IMG/VR virus record: IMGVR_UViG_3300033149_002357
Span: 1-26,171 of that record
Direction: 5' to 3' (one strand)
DNA length: 26,171 bases
Source: a virus
Part shown: positions 9,203 to 16,329 of the stretch, piece after piece
How positions within the stretch are numbered: the first letter of the stretch is position 1
Layout: every line of letters begins with the position of its first letter
Notes under the pieces: generated by a model
The model's database searches: none
What the model was told of the DNA's origin: nothing
The model's input: only the letters and a program-made list of their open reading frames with translations
Position numbers and translations under genes: made by a program

Positions 9203-9214
9203 ATTATATCTAAA
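9203..9214 (-). promoter_or_regulatory. Candidate promoter of gene G
   Basis: Minus-strand TTTAGATATAAT gives a perfect TATAAT hexamer (9208-9203), 28 nt before the G start codon. It follows an A/T run. No dyad of the TTGA-N6-TCAA type is seen upstream, and no clear -35 element. Confidence 0.5.
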
Positions 9215-9237
9215 AAAAATTATTAATAAAAATGTGG

Positions 9238-9293
9238 TTCCTTGTTTTTAAGACTTCAGGCTAAAACACAAAACAAGGAAATGCTTTAGCCCT
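9238..9293 (-). terminator. Overlapping hairpins after the tail tube gene, weak terminator or attenuator
   Basis: One 11-bp perfect inverted repeat pairs 9270-9280 with 9238-9248, TTCCTTGTTTT with AAAACAAGGAA. A second, GGCTAAA with TTTAGCC, pairs 9286-9292 with 9259-9265 and overlaps it, so the two are mutually exclusive. A T-rich stretch follows but not immediately. The site is just after the tail tube stop and before the G promoter. Confidence 0.45.
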
Positions 9294-9302
9294 AATGTTT
9301 GT

Positions 9303-10499
9303 CTACTGGTAGTCTACTTCTGAATAAACTATGTAGCTGATTGTTTTAGTTGTATTATCTCCATCCGCTGTTAACGGAATTGTCATATACGCAACCTTAT
9401 CTGTTGTGAAATCAGGGTCTACTCTATCCCCTTCAACACTTGGTAGTGTGAAATGAGCTGCTGAACCACTATCATTTCCGTATAGCACTTTAACTTCTTG
9501 TGCATCGCCTCTATAGCTTGCCTCGTATTGTGCTTTAGTGAATTTCAGGCTATAGCTGCCTTCAACTACCATGTTTGGATTGTCATAAACTTTCGTTCCA
9601 ACTTCTAGTGCATCATCAAGCGTCACTGCTCTGTTGATGCTCATTGTGAAGTCTCTTGCATCTACAGGTTCAGCACTATCAAACTGAATCATAAGGTCAT
9701 CATATTTAAAAGGCTGGTCTAATGTTACAACCTCTGTGTACCCTGCTTCTGTATCAATAGATGTGAAAGCTGTTCCATCAGGATTTCCGATAACGCTATC
9801 TACTGCACTTGAGCCTTTAACTGGCATAGAGTACTTATGAATAACAGTACCATTTGATTTGCTAAACTCGTAGCTATCAAGGTAGTTTCCTTCAAATCTT
9901 TTTTCAAATGTATCTGGTGTTGCACTACAACCTGAAGTTGCTTCACCTTCCATTCCGAATGAAGGAAGACATGCTTCTGAAGAACCAGTGTATTTCCAAA
10001 TAGGTAAACGAGCTTCCCATACTACATCACCATCTGTTGTGATGATTTCGCCTACTGCTGTTGGAACTGGCTCTGTTGCACCTGTTGTTCCTCCTATTTT
10101 ACATACAAGGAAAAAAGCTGGTGTTCCTGGTAGAGAAATGATATCTCCAGCTAAAGTATGTTTTTCAAATTTAGAGTAAGCTGTCAAAGTCTGCCATGCA
10201 TCTGTTGCTGCTGAAATTGGGGCTGCTGGCTGACCAAGAACATGAGTTACGATAAAAGGCATCATATCTCCAGTTGTCTTACACTCCATGTTTCCTGCAA
10301 AGTCAGAACTTCCTCTGTCTTTCTTAGAACCTTGACCACCACTATCTAAAGTTGTGTTTACTTCTGTTTTTTGAGTCTCTTTAACATCACAATTAATAAG
10401 ACCTTTTACTATTAGGGCTGATGGATTTGCTGGAATAACATTAGCTTCATCCTCTTTCCAAACTCTTAACTGCGTGAATCTATAATTTTTTTCTGCCAT
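9303..10499 (-). CDS. Major tail tube protein with an inserted binding-type module
   Basis: At 398 residues this is longer than lambda gpV (about 246). It is likely the subunit that polymerises around the tape measure. Residues 1-95 and about 165-398 are beta-rich and polar, with G-rich loops near 50-75. Between them, about residues 100-165, is an insert starting AWQTLTAYSKFEKHTLAGD and containing C-K-x-GGTTGATEP and TTDGDVVWEA. This is the pattern of small carbohydrate-binding-like modules found in many phage virion proteins (W, aromatic, C-x-x-GTSG-x-xEP, DG-x-x-W). It would project from the tube surface. The start has AGGAG 7 nt upstream. Position before G/GT supports the tail tube call. 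Confidence 0.8.
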   Translation of the reverse strand: MAEKNYRFTQLRVWKEDEANVIPANPSALIVKGLINCDVKETQKTEVNTTLDSGGQGSKKDRGSSDFAGNMECKTTGDMMPFIVTHVLGQPAAPISAATDAWQTLTAYSKFEKHTLAGDIISLPGTPAFFLVCKIGGTTGATEPVPTAVGEIITTDGDVVWEARLPIWKYTGSSEACLPSFGMEGEATSGCSATPDTFEKRFEGNYLDSYEFSKSNGTVIHKYSMPVKGSSAVDSVIGNPDGTAFTSIDTEAGYTEVVTLDQPFKYDDLMIQFDSAEPVDARDFTMSINRAVTLDDALEVGTKVYDNPNMVVEGSYSLKFTKAQYEASYRGDAQEVKVLYGNDSGSAAHFTLPSVEGDRVDPDFTTDKVAYMTIPLTADGDNTTKTISYIVYSEVDYQ

Positions 10500-10511
10500 A
10501 ATATTCTCCTA

Positions 10512-11003
10512 CTATAAGCCATTATCTTCGCCAAATTGTACAAACACTTGTGCTTGTAAATCATCCGCTTCATCTATATCTGTGGTCGTTAAGCTTTCTA
10601 TTGCTAAAAATCTTACTTTTCCACTTCCTATCGTACAGTCATATTTTTCTAAAATCTCACATGCTTTATATGCTATTTTTTTAATATCTTGCGTTGAAGT
10701 CCAACTCTCGACCCCATTCACTAACTCGCTGTTCACTCTTGGGATTATCTGCACAACAAATGGTAACTTCCACTCTCTGAAAAAATCTGCTGTTGAGTTG
10801 TTGCTGCCTTCCATCATTTCTGAATAGAATATTATGGCAGGTAAATTATCCTCTCTCACTTCTTCTTTAAAAGGAAAACTGCTATAGAAAGACAACTCAC
10901 TTCCTATTGTATCTACACAAAACTGATTAAACTCTGCATTGTTTTTCAATGTAGAAGAAGCCCACTCTTGAATATCTACAAATTCTGCTAAACTGCCTCT
11001 CAT
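10512..11003 (-). CDS. Tail terminator or tail completion protein (gpU-like position)
   Basis: This 163-residue protein lies between the gpZ-like gene and the tail tube gene, where lambda encodes gpU, which caps the tail tube. The sequence has the pattern LPAIIFYSE, then FFREWKLPFVVQI, a helix IKKIAYKACEILEKY, and a final strand LQAQVFVQFGE. That alternation of edge strands and one helix suits the small alpha/beta terminator fold, but I see no diagnostic motif. The start overlaps the upstream stop as ATGA, so expression is coupled to that gene. Confidence 0.5.
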   Translation of the reverse strand: MRGSLAEFVDIQEWASSTLKNNAEFNQFCVDTIGSELSFYSSFPFKEEVREDNLPAIIFYSEMMEGSNNSTADFFREWKLPFVVQIIPRVNSELVNGVESWTSTQDIKKIAYKACEILEKYDCTIGSGKVRFLAIESLTTTDIDEADDLQAQVFVQFGEDNGL

Positions 11004-11665
11004 GCTGTTTTCACCTTCCTTGATGTTACATTTGTTCTGTCTATTTTCTTCTGAATTAGTTTTTCAAGCTTGTCTGTCATGATACTTCTTACTTGACCCA
11101 TTGCATTAGCTCGACCTCTTTCTATAAAGTTTTGCTTTTTATAACTTGGATTTCTGAATTTTCTCATATCCACAGAAGGTCTTACTTTTGAATTGTAATC
11201 ATTGTTATCAGTATCTACATCTCCGCTATTTAACTTTTGAAGTATAGCATAACTCCCTTTCGTCACCGCACCAACTGGTCTTGCAAATCCAACAACTTTA
11301 CCATCTTTTCTTAGTTTAGGTCTTAGCTTTCCATGCTTTCCACCCACAACCATTGGTAAACTTTTTGTCATTAGATTTGAAGTTATGAAGCTTTTCATGT
11401 TGTCTGGAGAACCACTGCTTGTTTTCCCCACATGAGACATTCTTTTTCCAAGAACATTACTAGAGCTTGTTTTAAAAATCTTCAACTCACCTTTGATGTA
11501 TGATTGTCTCCAGTTTGTTCTTGATGCTAAAAAAGCTTTTCGTGTAGACTCTCTCAGAATTATACCTGCGTGATCTAAAGCATCCAGAGCCATTCCGTAA
11601 TTTATCTCTATTATCTCTTCCAACATTGGTATTGAACCATCATGTATTTCAATTCTAATAGCCAT
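11000..11665 (-). CDS. Minor tail / head-tail joining protein (gpZ or HK97 gp10-like)
   Basis: This basic protein of 221 residues has an N-terminal helical part with ALDHAGIILRESTRKAFLAS, a central Gly/Lys-rich part with VVGGKHGKLRPKLRKDGK, and a C-terminal helix after FRNPSYKKQNFIERGRANA. Proteins of the HK97 gp10 and lambda gpZ group share the early helix, a middle loop on substrate pore residues and a late FxxxA helix, and sit at this place between connector and tail genes. The match is by layout and position only. It is coupled by ATGA to the next gene. Confidence 0.5.
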   Translation of the reverse strand: MAIRIEIHDGSIPMLEEIIEINYGMALDALDHAGIILRESTRKAFLASRTNWRQSYIKGELKIFKTSSSNVLGKRMSHVGKTSSGSPDNMKSFITSNLMTKSLPMVVGGKHGKLRPKLRKDGKVVGFARPVGAVTKGSYAILQKLNSGDVDTDNNDYNSKVRPSVDMRKFRNPSYKKQNFIERGRANAMGQVRSIMTDKLEKLIQKKIDRTNVTSRKVKTA

Positions 11666-11667
11666 AA

Positions 11668-12003
11668 TTACGGTCTTCCTCTGTGTCTCACTTTTTCTCC
11701 ATAGACAGTATATAGTTGCCCTAGCTTTGCAACTCTTCTGACTTGGTAGGTAACTCCATCGTAAGTGACTTTATCACCACTCACTGATGAAACTGGAACT
11801 TCCTCTAACTTCAAGCCTCCAAAAGACTGATAATCATCAATCTTATCTTTCTCTATTTTGTTAAAAGTTCCTGCACCTACAAAGGAGTTTAAAGGGATTT
11901 CCAAATCATCACGACTTCTTATATACACTATACTTCTCGTTGGTGCAGTATTAGCATTTACAAATTTCTCTCTGACTTGATCTATTAAATCCCTTACTGC
12001 CAT
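11668..12003 (-). CDS. Head-tail connector protein (gpFII-like)
   Basis: The 111-residue product has a helical N-terminus (VRDLIDQVREKFVNA) and a beta-rich C-terminal half ending GDKVTYDGVTYQVRRVAKLG and then RHRGRP. The end resembles the layout of lambda gpFII, which has GDTLTIG, a V-D-R-V strand and a basic tail, and which binds the filled head to receive the tail. It also lies in the gpFII position between a gpFI-like small head gene and the gpZ-like gene. Sequence similarity is too thin for a firm name. Confidence 0.45.
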   Translation of the reverse strand: MAVRDLIDQVREKFVNANTAPTRSIVYIRSRDDLEIPLNSFVGAGTFNKIEKDKIDDYQSFGGLKLEEVPVSSVSGDKVTYDGVTYQVRRVAKLGQLYTVYGEKVRHRGRP

Positions 12004-12006
12004 TTT

Positions 12007-12168
12007 TTACTCTTTTACTGACTTAGATTTTGGTTTAACAAAGTCTTTTGCTGAACCTCTTTCAGTTAATATTTCATAAATAGAATTAGAAACACTTAAT
12101 GTGTCTCCTTTTTTATATGTTTTATTATTAACTTTATCTGCTTTAGTAAATTGAATAACTTTAGCCAT
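12007..12168 (-). CDS. 53-residue basic protein of the head-tail junction
   Basis: The ATG at 12166-12168 shares a base with the stop of the upstream gene (TAATG), and the TAA at 12007 lies 3 nt before the next gene. The product starts MAKVIQFTKADKVNNKTYKK, contains GDTLSVSNSIYEIL, and has a Lys/Ser-rich tail. The pattern of a short strand, then KKGDTL, then a helix ending in E-R-G-x-A-K resembles small head proteins with one barrel-like domain. Its neighbour at 12168-12434 has a similar plan (NSGREFLEANSIVEV then a final helix), so the two may be diverged relatives. No named family is recognised. Confidence 0.7.
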   Translation of the reverse strand: MAKVIQFTKADKVNNKTYKKGDTLSVSNSIYEILTERGSAKDFVKPKSKSVKE

Positions 12169-12434
12169 TATGCATCCTTTTTGTAGTCTGCTGGCTTTTG
12201 ACCTTTTGGTAAACCAATCGCCTCTTCAACAAAACCTTCAAGTTCAGCCACTTTAGCTTTTAGTGCTGTTGTTTCATCAATAGGAGTGTTTTTATCAAGC
12301 TTTTCGTCATATTTGCGAACAAGCCCCAAATCAAATAATTTCTTATCTTTTTTAGGGTCTACTTCTACAATAGAATTAGCTTCTAAAAACTCTCTTCCTG
12401 AGTTCAAACATTTTGTTATTACTTTACATTTCAT
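12168..12434 (-). CDS. Small head protein after the capsid gene
   Basis: This 88-residue protein directly follows the major capsid gene, the gpFI position in lambda. The N-terminal half (MKCKVITKCLNSGREFLEAN, then IVEVDPKKDKKLFDLGLVRK) looks like a small beta-barrel with a short helix, and the C-terminal half is a helix (TTALKAKVAELEGFVEEAI) that could form a coiled coil. The start has AAGGAG about 7 nt upstream. An assembly or packaging accessory role is inferred from position only. Confidence 0.65.
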   Translation of the reverse strand: MKCKVITKCLNSGREFLEANSIVEVDPKKDKKLFDLGLVRKYDEKLDKNTPIDETTALKAKVAELEGFVEEAIGLPKGQKPADYKKDA

Positions 12435-12455
12435 AGAATCTCCTTGTTTTTACGA

Positions 12456-12481
12456 GTAAAAGAACTGTTAAGTTCTTTTAC
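12456..12481 (-). terminator. Perfect 11-bp hairpin over the capsid gene stop
   Basis: GTAAAAGAACT (12456-12466) and its exact complement (12471-12481) enclose a 4-nt loop. The capsid stop codon lies at 12468-12470, so the hairpin spans the last codons of the capsid gene and the leader of the next gene. There is no T run after it, so it is more likely a 3' stability or processing element than a strong terminator. Confidence 0.5.
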
Positions 12482-13496
12482 CGCTTTGTAGCATCTCTGG
12501 ACGAGTACAGTAAGGTAGTGGATAAGAATATACCTCTACGTCTGCGTAAGCATTTCTGTCTTTGTCAGGGATAATCATTGCATATCTTGGCAAACCTCTT
12601 GTGTTCACAAAGTCAAAAGTCTCAGCAGGTGCTTGAGCTAAAGTGAATACACCTCTTGCTCCTTTAGGGAACAGTTTAACTTTGTCTGTGCCAATCGCTA
12701 CCGTTGATCCATCATCAGTACCACGATAGTTTACAAAAGTGATTCCACCGAATCTGATTGCACCATAAGCTCCATACTCATTTGATAATGCCAGTGCTTC
12801 AACAAAGTTATTCTGACCAACAACTTCTGGATGAGCAACTAAATCATCATAGAAAGCATCTCCACATAAACCAACAACTTCTGTAGTAGGAGTAAATGCA
12901 CCTTGGCCAGCAGTTGACATAGCTCTCACAACACCAGTACATACTTTTTTCAACGCACCAGAAGCAGGAGAAGCATTATCTAAATCAAAATCTACTTCAG
13001 TTGCTTGCGTTACACCAAAATCTGTATAGAAGTTGTTGATAACTGTTGAGCCATCTGCGTCAACTAGGATTCCTTGAACTGCTCCAAGCATTAGGTTTTC
13101 AATAGTTAAATCTAAATTGCCATTAGCAATATCTAATCTATCATTAATTTCCATCATCACTTCTTTAAGTTCTGCTTCTGTACCTTCGGCACGAATATTT
13201 TGAAGCTCATCAGCAGTGATTCTGTCACCCTCTGCAAGTCTTAAAGTTTCTAATGGAACAGCACTTCTTTTTTGTTTTTCATTTTGAAAAATCGGTGCGC
13301 CTCTTTTTGAAGTAGGAATTAAAGCGATTTTACCATCTTTAAGTTCTACCCATATTGTTGTTGTTCTTACAGATTTAACATCGAATAAACCCATATCTCT
13401 TAATAGAGATGGAACATATGGTTTTTTGCTTACGAACTGTGTCAACTCTGTTGTACTAAAAGTGTCTTCATTAAATATATCTAATGTAATTGCCAT
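12468..13496 (-). CDS. E: Major capsid protein (lambda gpE family)
   Basis: At 342 residues it matches the 341 of lambda gpE. The N-terminus has IFNEDTFSTTELTQFVSKKPYVPSLL cut in pieces typical of the family: an early F-T-x-x-E-L-T segment, then LRDMGLFDVKSVRTTTIWVE. Further on come ETLRLAEGDRITADELQ and NLMLGAVQGILVDADGS, also family hallmarks around the spine and E-loop. The C-terminal half has VVAHPEV-like FYDDLVAHPEV and RGLPRYAMIIPDKDRN. The fold is HK97-type. It follows a gpD-like decoration gene, as in lambda, and has a strong AAGGAG ribosome binding site 7 nt before ATG, as expected for a highly made protein. Confidence 0.93.
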   Translation of the reverse strand: MAITLDIFNEDTFSTTELTQFVSKKPYVPSLLRDMGLFDVKSVRTTTIWVELKDGKIALIPTSKRGAPIFQNEKQKRSAVPLETLRLAEGDRITADELQNIRAEGTEAELKEVMMEINDRLDIANGNLDLTIENLMLGAVQGILVDADGSTVINNFYTDFGVTQATEVDFDLDNASPASGALKKVCTGVVRAMSTAGQGAFTPTTEVVGLCGDAFYDDLVAHPEVVGQNNFVEALALSNEYGAYGAIRFGGITFVNYRGTDDGSTVAIGTDKVKLFPKGARGVFTLAQAPAETFDFVNTRGLPRYAMIIPDKDRNAYADVEVYSYPLPYCTRPEMLQSGKRT

Positions 13497-13507
13497 AACT
13501 TATCTCC

Positions 13508-13876
13508 TTATCTTACAATTAAGCCAAGAGCTAATAGCCCTGCTACTTCTGCTGTGATTGTGCCTGCAACTGCTTCGTTGTATGTTAAATCACTACCTCT
13601 TACTTCTGCATCACGAACTACAAAAACTGCGTTCAGCACATCAGCAGCCGAAGCGTCAACTTCTGCATAAGCAACACCTGCTACCGTGCTTGAGCCAGTT
13701 ATCGTATCAGCAGGATCATATGCTACATACTTGCCACTTGCTGTTTCAACACCCACAAGTTCGCCTACTACTAACTCTTGACCAGACAAAACTGTACCAG
13801 TCCCTTTTGAGCGTGTTCCATTTGCTTCACTAACCATAAATTCGCCAGTGTGATTGCCTTCTGTTAATACTGCCAT
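13508..13876 (-). CDS. D: Head decoration protein (lambda gpD family)
   Basis: This 122-residue protein is close to the 110 of lambda gpD, which trimerises on the expanded capsid and stabilises it. It has the family pattern: an N-terminal arm with NHTGEFMVSEANG, then LVVGELVGVET, a central AGVAYAEVDAS strand, a VVRDAEVR strand, and the final LLALGLIVR. The ATG shares a base with the stop of the protease gene (TAATG). The order protease, decoration, capsid is that of lambda C, D, E. Confidence 0.92.
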   Translation of the reverse strand: MAVLTEGNHTGEFMVSEANGTRSKGTGTVLSGQELVVGELVGVETASGKYVAYDPADTITGSSTVAGVAYAEVDASAADVLNAVFVVRDAEVRGSDLTYNEAVAGTITAEVAGLLALGLIVR

Positions 13877-14277
13877 TATTTTTCCCCTCCGTTAAATTTT
13901 GTATCATCCCATAAACTTTTTACTGGTTCTGTTGATACTTGATTTGTTACACCATCTGTGCCTTTGCTTGCTAGAATGATTTTTGATGCTTCTTTTGCAC
14001 TTTCAGCAAAAATCGCATTTACAATCACATCTGCATCTACTTTATACGAGATAGCTTCTTGCGCTCTAGTCAATCCATCGACTTTTAGTGCATCAACTTT
14101 TCCTACCGCCTCAGAAAGCTTTGAATCATGCTCTGCGATTAGCGTTGCAATTTCTCCATCTTTAGCTTCTAAAGCAGTTGTTGTCTCTCCTAATTTCGCA
14201 TTTAACGCTTCTATGTTTCCATTTAAGTGCGCTCTGCTTTCTAAAAGAAGATTAAAATTATCTATATTAAACTCCAT
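13876..14277 (-). CDS. Nested in-frame scaffold protein (lambda Nu3-like)
   Basis: An ATG at 14275-14277 in the protease frame is preceded by AAGGAG with a 5-nt spacer, a stronger site than that of the protease itself. The product would be 133 residues starting MEFNIDNFNLLLESRAHLNG, followed by a heptad-like coiled coil (ALNAKLGETTTALEAKDGE) and a C-terminal tail. Lambda makes Nu3 scaffold from the same nested place in gene C. The start is a prediction from the ribosome binding site and the known lambda arrangement. Confidence 0.75.
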   Translation of the reverse strand: MEFNIDNFNLLLESRAHLNGNIEALNAKLGETTTALEAKDGEIATLIAEHDSKLSEAVGKVDALKVDGLTRAQEAISYKVDADVIVNAIFAESAKEASKIILASKGTDGVTNQVSTEPVKSLWDDTKFNGGEK

Positions 14278-15147
14278 TTCTGCTCCTTCGTTTATTTCAT
14301 TTGAATTGTTGCTTGTAGAGTTTTCACTTACTGAGGCGGTAGGGTCAAAAGTAGAACCTGTGCTTAATTTTAAAGACTTCATTAGTTTATCAAAAGTTAT
14401 GACTTCTTTTATGAAGCCATCTTCTTTTGCCTTAGTTGCAAAAATCATATCTCCGTTGTTGAAGTTTTCTCTTATCTCTTGTGACGAAAAACCTGTGTTT
14501 CTCATTACTCTTGAAAAGAAGATATCTTCATATGAATCTAGCATTGATTGAATTTTTTCTTTACAATCTCCATTTAAGCTGCATCTTTTGTTTTCTGCGT
14601 TCTTAGAAACAATATCTATTCTTTTGCCTTCAGTGTCGTTTTCTTCCATATATGAAACTACAACACCTATTGAACCAAGCATTGTTGTTTCTGCTGCATA
14701 AACCTCATCACTAGCACTAAAAATCCAGATACCACCACTAGCTCCAGTATTCTCATAGAAAGTGATAGTTTTTTTGCTAGAGTTAAAGATTCTCTCTCCA
14801 ACCTCATCAGCACCATCAACTGAACCACCGCCTGTGTCAACTCTAAACAGAATTGTATCCACAGCATTGTCGGCTTCAGCTTTGTCTATATATGAAACTA
14901 TTTTATCATAAGAAGCTACGGATGAACATAGTCCACCAACATCTCTCTTATACATTCCACCTTCTACTGAAATAACTGCAATGGAATTTACTGTCTGATA
15001 TTGTACTGAATTATGAGCTACCTCAATTGTGGTGTCTTCTGCTCTTGGTGCTTCAGAGTTTGCCATCTCCATAAGAGCGTGCATTTGACTTGGAAGAAGT
15101 GCAAATGCCATACCGTTCATCTGTGCTTGAAAGATTTTATTTCTCAT
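13876..15147 (-). CDS. C: S49-family prohead protease with C-terminal scaffold part (lambda gpC-like)
   Basis: At 423 residues it is near lambda gpC (439). Residues about 50-260 form the SppA/ClpP-like serine protease: DTGGGSVDGADEVGE (104-118) precedes the nucleophile S137 in ENTGASGGIW, followed by TTMLGSIGVV (154-163). The catalytic lysine is probably in the following segment KNAENKRCSLNG. Residues about 290-423 are a helical scaffold-like part. The start has AAAGGA 6 nt upstream and a promoter candidate farther up. The protease matures the prohead by removing scaffold. A nested start gives the scaffold alone. Confidence 0.9.
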   Translation of the reverse strand: MRNKIFQAQMNGMAFALLPSQMHALMEMANSEAPRAEDTTIEVAHNSVQYQTVNSIAVISVEGGMYKRDVGGLCSSVASYDKIVSYIDKAEADNAVDTILFRVDTGGGSVDGADEVGERIFNSSKKTITFYENTGASGGIWIFSASDEVYAAETTMLGSIGVVVSYMEENDTEGKRIDIVSKNAENKRCSLNGDCKEKIQSMLDSYEDIFFSRVMRNTGFSSQEIRENFNNGDMIFATKAKEDGFIKEVITFDKLMKSLKLSTGSTFDPTASVSENSTSNNSNEINEGAEMEFNIDNFNLLLESRAHLNGNIEALNAKLGETTTALEAKDGEIATLIAEHDSKLSEAVGKVDALKVDGLTRAQEAISYKVDADVIVNAIFAESAKEASKIILASKGTDGVTNQVSTEPVKSLWDDTKFNGGEK

Positions 15148-15178
15148 GAATTTCCTTTGAGCGTTTTTCTTTTGCCAT

Positions 15179-15215
15179 ATTATATCTTAATTTCTTATTT
15201 ATTGATATATGTCAA
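15179..15215 (-). promoter_or_regulatory. Candidate promoter of the protease-capsid operon, with upstream dyad
   Basis: TTAAGATATAAT on the minus strand gives TATAAT (15184-15179), 32 nt before the protease ATG. A dyad TTGA-N6-TCAA at 15202-15215 lies 17 nt upstream, closer than the 22 nt seen at the accessory promoters. A TATGGC at the 22-nt position is a poor hexamer, so this site mixes both promoter classes. Confidence 0.5.
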
Positions 15216-15237
15216 CATTCTGTTTACTTTAACACAC

Positions 15238-16329
15238 CTAATACAGTATCGACTCTATATAGAAAGTAGAAGACGAGAAAGCAAAGTTAGTCAAAGCTAG
15301 TTCACTTCTTATTTCCATTCTATACTCATGCTCTGCCTCTAGGGCTACTGCTCCGTTGTCGGTCATACTATAAGTCTCTGCATCTTTTAGAATAAAACCT
15401 CTCAGTGATTTAACTGTAGTGTTTAGAGTAATGTCTACTAAATCCAGATATATCTCTTTTTTACCTGCACCACCTACATTGTCAAAGTACATGTGCATAC
15501 TTATGTTTAATCTATATATGCCGTCTAGTGGGATTGTCACTACACCAGTTGTTTTATTTGTTTCTGTGACTATCTCTATATTGCTATCATAACTAGCTAT
15601 CGGAGTTCCATTTACTAAATCAAGCGGAATACTTGTAGGTTCAGTTGCCCCTAACAGGCTTCCCAGTGTTCTAGGTAGTGGCACATTATTGACTATATTT
15701 ACAACCAACTCTCCGTCTTCATCATCGCTAATTTTTGCACCGCCTACTTGAGTTCTAATAACAGGAGAAATATGCGTATAAGTTCCTGCTACTGTGTCGC
15801 TTAAATACAAAGGCATACCAACAGGATTAGTTGATGTGTCTATGCCTTTAACTACGCCATGTGTCGCTAAAATTCCAGTTTCCCCAGAAAGGATATCATG
15901 TGCTGTTACTCCAAGTATAGTTGCATGCACAAAAGACTCAGCTAAAGCAAGAGCAATTTGAACATTTCCATCAACTACTCCATTGTGTCTACATGCCATT
16001 CCTTTGTCAATTTTAACACCCGTGTTGTTTATAACTTGTATGTGCATATCTCTACCGATATTCAGCGTTATGCCTTCAAAACCATCTTGGATTTTTACAA
16101 CACCGTCAGAGTAAAACATTTGACCAGCCGTATGACTTGGTTCGTCCCCCGTCCTGTCTTCTAATATTATTTTAGAGTTATCAAATGCAGAGGTGTCCGT
16201 TAAGTCTTTTACGTTGCCGTCTTCATCTTTTTGCTTCAGATGCTTATCTTCTTCGTCTACATATACAACCACTTTACCTGCTGATGGACTTTGTGGTTCG
16301 TTTGTCGTGCTAAATCTTGCTGTACTCAT
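15238..16329 (-). CDS. Fibre- or spike-like virion protein with C1q-like C-terminus
   Basis: The N-terminal 100 residues are polar with short strands (KVVVYVDEEDKHLKQKDEDG). The middle has VINNTGVKIDKGMAC, ILGVTAHDILSGETGI and VKGIDTSTNPVGMPLYLS, a fold module found in many phage head and tail fibres. The last 120 residues (from TTGVVTIPLDGIYRLNIS onward to the C-terminal FYIESILY) read as a beta-sandwich of the C1q/TNF type, a usual trimeric knob. It sits between the portal and protease genes, which is not a tail fibre place, so a capsid-anchored fibre is possible. It abuts the preceding gene directly (TAA then ATG). Confidence 0.65.
   Translation of the reverse strand: MSTARFSTTNEPQSPSAGKVVVYVDEEDKHLKQKDEDGNVKDLTDTSAFDNSKIILEDRTGDEPSHTAGQMFYSDGVVKIQDGFEGITLNIGRDMHIQVINNTGVKIDKGMACRHNGVVDGNVQIALALAESFVHATILGVTAHDILSGETGILATHGVVKGIDTSTNPVGMPLYLSDTVAGTYTHISPVIRTQVGGAKISDDEDGELVVNIVNNVPLPRTLGSLLGATEPTSIPLDLVNGTPIASYDSNIEIVTETNKTTGVVTIPLDGIYRLNISMHMYFDNVGGAGKKEIYLDLVDITLNTTVKSLRGFILKDAETYSMTDNGAVALEAEHEYRMEIRSELALTNFAFSSSTFYIESILY

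Noticed and set aside
14667-14867. Minus-strand 66-codon frame inside the protease gene
   Set aside because: It covers the catalytic part of the protease in another frame and has low-complexity Leu/Val/Ser composition.
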